In this document: positions 33,522 through 39,478 of the stretch, piece by piece | How positions within the stretch are numbered: position 1 is the stretch's first letter | Layout of the letters: each line of letters starts with the position of its first letter | Source of the DNA: Bacteroidales bacterium | GTDB lineage: Bacteria > Bacteroidota > Bacteroidia > Bacteroidales > Paludibacteraceae | Direction: 5' to 3' | Assembly: GCA_022777485.1 (NCBI GenBank) | Contig: JALFGC010000027.1 | Location: forward strand, 1-39,478 | Length of the DNA stretch: 39,478 bases | Program-made: the position numbers and the translations under genes | Notes under the pieces: generated by a model | Seen by the model: the letters and a program-made list of their open reading frames with translations, nothing else | Told to the model about the DNA's origin: nothing | Databases searched by the model: none

Positions 33522-36290
33522 TTACCAGAGTATTACTTTTTGGTTATTCACCATGTAGAATCCTTGCGGGAGGTTGATGGTGGTGATGCCGGCTTGCAAG
33601 TCAAGCGCATGTACCATGCTGCCGTCCACGGCGTAGATGCATACGTGTTGTGCTGTCTCGCTGCCGATATAGAGTGTGCCTTGCTCGGTGTAGAGCAGCA
33701 GGCTGCTTTCTGCCTCGTGAATGCCCTGCGGTTGGTCGTTGCCGCTGTGCTCGCCACTATGCGGCTCGGGGTCGGGCAGGGCGCCGGTGCAAGGCTCCTC
33801 CTCGGGATAGTCGGGCGTCGGGTCGGGCTCCGGCTCGGGCTCTGCGGGCTCCTCAGGCTGAGGCACATCGGCGCAGAGGGTGGTAACCGTGCTTGTGCAA
33901 CTTACGTTATCTTTGTTGTCGCCGGTATAGAGTCCACGCATGGTAAATGCTAAGTCTTTCGTTTGCCCGTTGCTACCATTCCAGATAATCATCCATTGGG
34001 TTTCATCGCCTGTTACGTCTGCGGGAATGTTGAATTTGAACACACCGCCTCCTAAGGCTGTGGCTGCCTTACCGGGCCATGCACCTACTAAATTAGTATT
34101 TGTATCTTTTATCCACATATACACATTCGCAGATTTGCCCCACCCGGAAGGTGCTTGGAAGAATACGCAGCGTTCGTCGGCTGTCTCGAGGCAGGGGGTA
34201 GCAGGCGTCTCGCCGGAGTCTCCGCCGGTGCTGCCACCGCTACCGCCGAAACGCGGGTCGAGGGTTTCTTCCTTGCCGTCCCACTGCGGGGCGCCGATGT
34301 TGGCTTTGCTGCTGCCGTACAAGTAGTTGCCGTCCGTACCAATCTTGCCCGGGGCGGGGGTGAGTTTGGTGCTCAACACATACACGCGCATATTTCCTTT
34401 GCCCGAGCAGGAAGCGTTGAGCGTACCGTTGGTAACGGTCTTCGTATCGCCCGTAACGCAATCTACATACGTACCATTCTCCACACCCGTGAAGGTACCG
34501 TTGCCCGATATGCAGACCAGTGCGTAAGAGTCGGTGGTGGCATCGGTGTAGCGGCGCTTGAACGCGAAGGAGCCGGAGCAACCCTCGGTGCTATACTGTC
34601 CTTTGCGCAGTGCCGGCACCGCCATACGAATCTTCGACAAGCGGCGGATATGGCGTGCCAAGGGGTGTTGCAGCGTCTGTGCCATGTTGCCGCAAGCCTC
34701 CTCATACTCGCCGAAGTCGCTCGTGGTAACATAGCCGCTCAGGTAGCCGCCGAAATAGGCGCGACCGGTCTCCCGCAACGCGATATTCGGACCCTTGTCA
34801 ATAACGCAGCCTTTCTTGAACTCTATCTCGGAGCCGTAGTAGATACAGGGGATGCCGCGGAAGGTGAACATCAGCGCGAGGTTCTCTGCCCACGTGGCTT
34901 GGTCAAGCGAGAAGCGTTGCCCCTCGGGCGCACCGTCCGGCGCATAGTCGTGGCTATCCACATACACCACATTCCATGTAGCATCGTTGTAGTACTTATC
35001 CCCGCTCTTCACGCTCCATGCCTCTTGCGCACTGCGGAAGTTCCAGTGCATCGGGAAGTCAATCACGCTGAAGCCCGATGCCTGCGAGTAATCAGGCGTA
35101 TGGTACGCATTGCCGTTGAGGAAAGCGTTGGTGGAGGTGCGGCTGTCGCTGTGCTCACCTACGTAGTCCGCTGCCTGCTGGTCCACAGAAGTAACATTAG
35201 TGTGCGTTCCCTTGCTGCCCTCGGGAACGAACTGTCCGTTCCAAGAGGTCTCGCTCGTATCCCAAGCGTAGTCTTTCGTCTCTTTCCATGTATAGAAATA
35301 GGGCGAGAGGTTATCGCGGTTGCGGTAGGTAACGTTGCGGTCGCGCGCGCATACCTCGCCGAACATAAAGAAGTCGCCGCCGTTGCGTTTGGCTTTGTAT
35401 TCTTCTGCCAGTGCCTCAAACTGCGGGATGAAGTTCTTGTTGAAAGTCAAGCGGGAGATATGCCCCGAGGTGTCAATACGGAAGCCGTCCACACCCATCT
35501 TGATAAACTCACCGTAGCAGCGCACGAGGTAGTTGGCTACGTACTGGTTCTCCGTGTTCAGGTCCACGCAGTCGCCGGCTATCTGCGCCCACCAACGGGT
35601 ATCGTCGTCCCAGTTGAAAGAGCCGAAGTGATGCCAATAGTTGTTTTTATCATTGTTCTTGCCATCGGTGTTCTTCATCTGCGCCAAGCGAGCTGCATAC
35701 TGCAAGCCGCCTGCCAAAGAGAGGTAGTCGTCCGGCAGTTTGCCGCCGTCTTTCTGCGTATAGGGAACCATGCACTCGTCTATCTGCGATTGGTCGGCAT
35801 CCCAGTCGCGGGTGAAGAGTTTGCAGAGCTTCTCCTCGCCGAAGTTACCCGTGTGGTTCAGCACGATGTCAAGGATAATCTTCATCCCGCGAGCGTGTGC
35901 AGCGTCAATCACATCTTGGAAGAGCACATCCTCGCTCTCGTAGCGTTTGTCCACTTCCGAGAAGTTCATGGCGTGGTAGCCGTGGTAGTCGTAGCCGGAG
36001 CCGTTGGTAACGATAGGGGTGATCCAGATGGCGGTGAAGCCAAGGGCTTTGATATAGTCCATCTGTTTGATGAGCCCCTTGAAGTCGCCGCGCCAAGCGG
36101 GGTCGCCCACGTTGTACTGTTGCGCGTCCCAACACTGCGTGTCGTTCGAAGGGTCGCCGTTGTAGAAGCGAGTGGTCATCACGAAGTAGATGCTCTCGTC
36201 GCGGAAGTCTGTGCGGCTGGGGAAAGCCGTTGCCTGCAAACCGATGCTACATAGCAGCACCGCCAGCAGAAGGAAAGTTTTTCTTTTCAT
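33522..36290 (-). CDS. Secreted GH13 alpha-amylase 3 with starch-binding module and type IX sorting domain
   Basis: 922 aa with signal peptide (MKRKTFLLLAVLLCSIGLQA). The GH13 domain starts directly after it (SIYFVMTTRFYNGDPSND). Conserved regions: DIVLNH, GFRIDTSGH (nucleophile Asp273), FMFGEV (Glu312) and VDSHD (Asp448). A beta C-domain reaches about 640. A Gly/Ser linker and a CBM26-like module follow (NVYMWIKD, GAWPGKAA, WNGSNGQTKDL). An acidic Pro/Glu/Asp linker and a typical C-terminal sorting domain come last (CIYAVDGSMVHAL, TTINLPQGFYMVNNQKVIL). Expected role: extracellular or surface starch hydrolysis after type IX export. It follows the 572-aa secreted protein gene by 89 nt; no separate promoter was seen. 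Confidence 0.95.
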   Translation of the reverse strand: MKRKTFLLLAVLLCSIGLQATAFPSRTDFRDESIYFVMTTRFYNGDPSNDTQCWDAQQYNVGDPAWRGDFKGLIKQMDYIKALGFTAIWITPIVTNGSGYDYHGYHAMNFSEVDKRYESEDVLFQDVIDAAHARGMKIILDIVLNHTGNFGEEKLCKLFTRDWDADQSQIDECMVPYTQKDGGKLPDDYLSLAGGLQYAARLAQMKNTDGKNNDKNNYWHHFGSFNWDDDTRWWAQIAGDCVDLNTENQYVANYLVRCYGEFIKMGVDGFRIDTSGHISRLTFNKNFIPQFEALAEEYKAKRNGGDFFMFGEVCARDRNVTYRNRDNLSPYFYTWKETKDYAWDTSETSWNGQFVPEGSKGTHTNVTSVDQQAADYVGEHSDSRTSTNAFLNGNAYHTPDYSQASGFSVIDFPMHWNFRSAQEAWSVKSGDKYYNDATWNVVYVDSHDYAPDGAPEGQRFSLDQATWAENLALMFTFRGIPCIYYGSEIEFKKGCVIDKGPNIALRETGRAYFGGYLSGYVTTSDFGEYEEACGNMAQTLQHPLARHIRRLSKIRMAVPALRKGQYSTEGCSGSFAFKRRYTDATTDSYALVCISGNGTFTGVENGTYVDCVTGDTKTVTNGTLNASCSGKGNMRVYVLSTKLTPAPGKIGTDGNYLYGSSKANIGAPQWDGKEETLDPRFGGSGGSTGGDSGETPATPCLETADERCVFFQAPSGWGKSANVYMWIKDTNTNLVGAWPGKAATALGGGVFKFNIPADVTGDETQWMIIWNGSNGQTKDLAFTMRGLYTGDNKDNVSCTSTVTTLCADVPQPEEPAEPEPEPDPTPDYPEEEPCTGALPDPEPHSGEHSGNDQPQGIHEAESSLLLYTEQGTLYIGSETAQHVCIYAVDGSMVHALDLQAGITTINLPQGFYMVNNQKVILW

Positions 36291-36322
36291 GTGATATAAT
36301 ATGTTTGATTGGTTGTTGATTG

Positions 36323-36385
36323 TTTCTATTGTTTCAATAGTTTCTATAGCTTCTATAGTTTCTATAGCCTCTATAGCTTTTATTT
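36323..36385. repeat. 9-bp tandem repeat TTTCTATAG, six to seven units
   Basis: TTTCTATTG, TTTCAATAG, TTTCTATAG, CTTCTATAG, TTTCTATAG, CCTCTATAG and a decayed unit at 36377. The array fills the spacer and runs over the stop codon (36380-36382) of the upstream gene. Confidence 0.85.
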
Positions 36386-38098
36386 CCTCTTGCCGTCAAT
36401 GCTGTACATCTCACCGGTGGGTAGGAGGAGATAGAGATTGCCTTGGTATAGCACCTTGCGTACGGTGGTTGCGGGTTGAGCAAGTGCTTCTTCAAGCGCG
36501 GTGGCACTAGTGTAGTTCACGTCGTACCACTGTACGTAGTCGTAGAGACGCACCTGTTTGTTCGTGAGGCTCAGTCCGTTGCCGGAGGGATATTGCTCTT
36601 TGCCCGCGCCATCTTCAAGACCATTGTTGAAGATTACGTTTGCCGAACTCAACCCCGCGGGCATCTGATAGGCGTAGAAATCGCCGCTTAGAAGCGTCAT
36701 CTTCACGCCGGGCCATTTGGCATTCTCCTTGGCACCGTACATATAGCAGTAGCGCTCTGCCCACGCGTGCTCGTTCTTGAAGATGGCGGTACCTTGCCCG
36801 ACAGGGAAGGCTTCCCCCTTGGTGTATGTATAGGAAATGGATTGGTCTTGTTCTGCAATGCCATTGGTCGCTGTAACGGTTACTTTCACGCTCTCGCCTA
36901 CTTTCAGGTCATTGCCCACCACGATGGTGGTGCTACCCGTGAACGCCTGTGCGGCAGCGGAGCCCACCTGATAGGTGCCTGCGGTGGCGTTCTTGAGTCG
37001 GCAGGAGAGGGCGAGGGCATCGGAGTGGAAAGTGTAGTCTTGCGCGATGCTCAAGCCTACCGAGGGACCTGCGGCGGGAGCACTGCCTGCGCGGCGGCAA
37101 CCTACGTCTGCCAACTGGCAGCGGATGGTGTCGGAGTCGGATTTCTCCGCCGAGGTAGAGGCATCGTGCACATAGTCGCCATACACATTGTCCAGCATCG
37201 AGGCATCGTGCGGCACGCAGTCGATGCCCGACTCACCGCGGGTGGCGATCATCATCACACCGACACCTTTGGCGGTGAGGTCGGCTTTGGTGATGCCTAA
37301 TGCTTCGAAAGGTATCTTCATCTCGTAGAAGGAGTCGTATTTCTTTTGGTGGTTGCGACGCACCTTGCCTTGGCATGCGGTAGCGTCCATCACGTCCAGC
37401 CACGTGAAGCCGTCGTTGTAGGCATCGTCCGGAGACTGCGGCTGATAGAGATGGAGCAGACTGCTGCCGAGGAAGTCGTGGCTCATCTTATAGGTGATGC
37501 CGTTTTTAGCATATTCCTTGCAGGCATCGCCGTAGTTCGTGTTTCCCTGCGCATCCGCGGGGAGGAACATCGCGGGGGTACCCTGCCCGGGCTTTCCGCT
37601 CATCATAAATAGGTGGTCAATGGGTGTCTCATACACCACGTCCACTTTGTCCCACAGCATGCCGCCGCTTGTCATTCTGCCGGTCATGGTCTTTGTGGGG
37701 TCCACGCTGATAGCGACTGCCAGCGGCACATTGCCCACGTAGCCGTCGTCGGAGATAGGACCGTTGCCGTCCTGCTCCCACCATGTGTCGAAGGTGTTGA
37801 CCATCTGCCATGCGAGGTAGAGGTTGGCATCGTCCCATGCGGCATAGAGGGCATAACAGTCAAGCACGCAGTTCTCGTGCATACCCTTGAAGGAGTTGCA
37901 CACATCGTTCGCGCTACCTTGCGCGATGAGCATGTCCGTTGTCCAATCGGCGGGGCTACCATCGATGGTGATAGCGGCTTGTTTGCCAAATTGGTTGTTG
38001 GGGTTGGTGGCATAGACACCACGAGTCTCCACAGTCCCCGCAGCGAACATCGCCGAGCAGGAGAGGGAAAGCAAAAGGGTTAAGACAGGTCTATTCAT
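36380..38098 (-). CDS. Secreted protein with CBM9/DOMON-like and starch-binding-like domains
   Basis: 572 aa from ATG 38098 (MNRPVLTLLLSLSCSAMFAAG signal peptide); an open frame from 38281 reads through spacer repeats and was rejected. The N-terminal half (about 40-320) looks like a CBM9/DOMON-type binding domain: ITIDGSPADWTTD, ANLYLAWQMVNTFD and FYEMKIPFEALGI. A middle beta domain (about 340-420) follows. A CBM26-like module (CYMYGAKENAKWPGVKM, VIFNNGLEDG) comes next, and the tail is VRKVLYQGNLYLLL then MYSIDGKRK. No hydrolase motifs were found, so a glucan-binding role is inferred. It is upstream of amylase 3 in the same direction. Confidence 0.8.
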   Translation of the reverse strand: MNRPVLTLLLSLSCSAMFAAGTVETRGVYATNPNNQFGKQAAITIDGSPADWTTDMLIAQGSANDVCNSFKGMHENCVLDCYALYAAWDDANLYLAWQMVNTFDTWWEQDGNGPISDDGYVGNVPLAVAISVDPTKTMTGRMTSGGMLWDKVDVVYETPIDHLFMMSGKPGQGTPAMFLPADAQGNTNYGDACKEYAKNGITYKMSHDFLGSSLLHLYQPQSPDDAYNDGFTWLDVMDATACQGKVRRNHQKKYDSFYEMKIPFEALGITKADLTAKGVGVMMIATRGESGIDCVPHDASMLDNVYGDYVHDASTSAEKSDSDTIRCQLADVGCRRAGSAPAAGPSVGLSIAQDYTFHSDALALSCRLKNATAGTYQVGSAAAQAFTGSTTIVVGNDLKVGESVKVTVTATNGIAEQDQSISYTYTKGEAFPVGQGTAIFKNEHAWAERYCYMYGAKENAKWPGVKMTLLSGDFYAYQMPAGLSSANVIFNNGLEDGAGKEQYPSGNGLSLTNKQVRLYDYVQWYDVNYTSATALEEALAQPATTVRKVLYQGNLYLLLPTGEMYSIDGKRK

Positions 38099-38133
38099 AT
38101 TTTGGTTGTTTGATTGTTGGGATAGTTGCTGAA

Positions 38134-38178
38134 TGTCCGGTGTGCGCTTGTCCGATGTGCGCTTGTCCGGTGTGCGCG
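38134..38178. repeat. Three 15-bp direct repeats
   Basis: TGTCCGGTGTGCGCT (38134), TGTCCGATGTGCGCT (38149) and TGTCCGGTGTGCGCG (38164), upstream of the 572-aa protein gene. Confidence 0.85.
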
Positions 38179-38253
38179 GGCGTCCCCGTCCGCTTTGAAA
38201 GGAGATAAGCGTAATCGTGTCGGTTTTTTTAGCAGGCGAGGACGCCTGCGCAC
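38172..38253. repeat. Inverted repeat GTGCGCGGGCGTCC / GGACGCCTGCGCAC
   Basis: The two 14-bp arms (38172-38185 and 38240-38253) are complementary except at one position and enclose 54 nt with a T7 run. The right arm overlaps a perfect GCAGGCG-AGGA-CGCCTGC palindrome (38232-38249). Confidence 0.7.
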
Positions 38254-38268
38254 CCGGGCAGGGCTTGC

Positions 38269-38319
38269 AAAAAGGCTTCACAGCGGCGGGAAAAGCCCGT
38301 TGGACTATGAAGCCTTTTT
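38269..38319 (-). terminator. Terminator of the 362-aa secreted protein gene
   Basis: AAAAAGGCTTCA (38269-38280) pairs perfectly with TGAAGCCTTTTT (38308-38319) around a loop with an inner CGGG/CCCG stem. On the minus strand it follows the stop codon at 38338 and ends in TTTTTGC. Confidence 0.85.
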
Positions 38320-38337
38320 GAAGAGTGGTATATATCG

Positions 38338-39426
38338 TTATTGGATGGTTTGTCCCATCATGTTGTAGGTAACACCTTCACGAACGATAAGCACTTGTCC
38401 GTTGCGGATCACCTTAACGGCTGCATTCTCTACTTCGGTATTGCTGAGAGCGGTAGCTCCAGGGCATGATAAGATATTACCATTCACATCATAGCAAGTC
38501 GATTCTTTGGCAACAATAGCATTATCGCCTTTGTTTATCTTGAAAGTAACGCCACTATCTGCATTAACATCTTTTAGAACCCACTCGTACCAACCTGTCA
38601 AACCATCCACTGGTTGCATCACAGGTTGGTTGTTCCATGTGTATATTTTATTTCCGCCTTCGTCTGTTACATTTTCTGCGCTCGTACACTTGCTACCTGC
38701 ACCCCACCACCAAATAGTAGGAGCTTCATCTGCTTTCACGCGGATGGTAATATCTACATAGTTGATAATAACCTCTGCACCTTGAATCTTGGTAATAGTG
38801 ATTGGTTTTTCAGCAGTCGGGGTCAGGGTGAACACTGCAGAGTCTCCTTCTGTGGGGTTGTCTACCAATGTGGGGCTTGCGACCCAATTGCTACCATTAT
38901 CGCTTGCAGAAGTGTTCCAGTTGCAACCACCTGTTCCATAACGTTCGCGAATAGAGTAGGTACCATCACCATTGTCTGTCAATTCTTTCCAAGACCAGCC
39001 TGCACCATACCAACTATGCTTCATATAGTAGGTGGTAGGAATAGGATCGCCGCTATTGACGAAAACGCCGGTTAGAGTAATCTTATTTGTTGTGGGGTTG
39101 AAGACCACTGTCATAGTAGCATCATAGGTGGTGCATTTGATATTGCCATTACCGTTTGTTACACCATCAGGTACAGATTCTAGCGCACCGTAGCCCCAAG
39201 AATTGTTCCAAGTACCGTCGGTAACTTTGAATTCATACTGCGTACCAATCACGCAAGTGGTAAAGGATTTTGACCATGTGCCATCCGTTTGTTGTTCAAG
39301 AGCCACACCGTCAGACTTCCATTCCCCACCAAAAAGTGATGCATCATTTCCTGCAATGTAGTAGGTTTGTGCGCTTAGCGACACTGCGCAAACGAGTGCG
39401 CTGAGAAAAGAAAATAGTTTTTTCAT
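38338..39426 (-). CDS. Secreted carbohydrate-binding-like protein
   Basis: 362 aa with signal peptide (MKKLFSFLSALVCAVSLSAQ). The first domain (about 20-120) has YYIAGNDASLFGGEW and YEFKVTDGTWNNSWGYG, similar to SusE/SusF- or pullulanase-X25-type starch-binding folds. A second beta domain spans about 130-225. A third (about 228-315) has TIWWWGAGSKCTS and TGWYEWVLKD, like starch-binding modules. The tail is KVIRNGQVLIVREGVTYNMM then GQTIQ. There are no catalytic motifs; glucan binding is inferred from sequence pattern and from the three GH13 genes next door. Its promoter probably lies beyond the right edge; the last 52 nt contain none. Confidence 0.75.
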   Translation of the reverse strand: MKKLFSFLSALVCAVSLSAQTYYIAGNDASLFGGEWKSDGVALEQQTDGTWSKSFTTCVIGTQYEFKVTDGTWNNSWGYGALESVPDGVTNGNGNIKCTTYDATMTVVFNPTTNKITLTGVFVNSGDPIPTTYYMKHSWYGAGWSWKELTDNGDGTYSIRERYGTGGCNWNTSASDNGSNWVASPTLVDNPTEGDSAVFTLTPTAEKPITITKIQGAEVIINYVDITIRVKADEAPTIWWWGAGSKCTSAENVTDEGGNKIYTWNNQPVMQPVDGLTGWYEWVLKDVNADSGVTFKINKGDNAIVAKESTCYDVNGNILSCPGATALSNTEVENAAVKVIRNGQVLIVREGVTYNMMGQTIQ

Positions 39427-39478
39427 GATAATTTAATTTGTTAGTTAGTTATTTTGGTTGTTGATTGATTTTGATTTT

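Noticed and set aside
34155..36254. 699-aa plus-strand open frame opposite amylase 3
   Set aside because: It is the antisense shadow of a GH13 gene with complete catalytic motifs; its translation has no recognisable domain.
38099..38281. N-terminal extension of the 572-aa secreted protein
   Set aside because: It would place the signal peptide about 60 residues inside the protein and translate spacer repeats.

Overview
The window looks like a chromosomal segment of a member of the Bacteroidota, most likely Bacteroidales. Three things point there: the core operon of the type IX secretion system (porP-porK-porL-porM-porN), the neighbour set ftsX-DUF3098-uppP-truB-queA, and seven promoters of the form TTG-N20/21-TAnnTTTG, the layout known for the Bacteroidota primary sigma factor. 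No phage, insertion sequence or CRISPR array was seen.

Left third (1-13 kb). A minus-strand set runs typA (translational GTPase) -> tig (trigger factor) -> mpl (Mur ligase, cut by the window edge). Then comes a preQ1 operon, queF-queC-queD-queE, behind an unusual response regulator whose phosphoacceptor Asp is Glu. A plus-strand set follows: ansA, pepD, rfbC, rfbD and a DUF2461 gene. Several spacers here carry a shared family of intercistronic repeats (GACCG...TGAAAGAC units), and others carry tandem repeats with an 11-bp period.

Middle (13-26 kb). Thirteen minus-strand genes are packed with almost no gaps behind one good promoter at 26.26-26.29 kb: DUF2795, porP, porK, porL, porM, porN, ftsX, DUF3098, uppP, truB, queA, ung, polA. 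They link the protein-export machine to cell division, lipid-carrier recycling, tRNA modification and DNA repair. PolA lacks the 3'-5' exonuclease domain.

Right third (26-39.5 kb). This is a secreted starch-degradation cluster on the minus strand: three GH13 alpha-amylase-type enzymes (879, 820 and 922 aa), a secreted CBM9/DOMON-like protein and a small secreted binding protein. All have signal peptides and C-terminal tails that look like type IX sorting signals. Two tails are of the usual kind and three share a short alternative form. No SusC/SusD pair is present. trmO, with an in-frame palindromic insertion, and a tRNA-Phe gene sit inside this cluster with divergent promoters. The inference is that the enzymes are exported by the machine encoded next door and act on alpha-glucans at or outside the cell surface.
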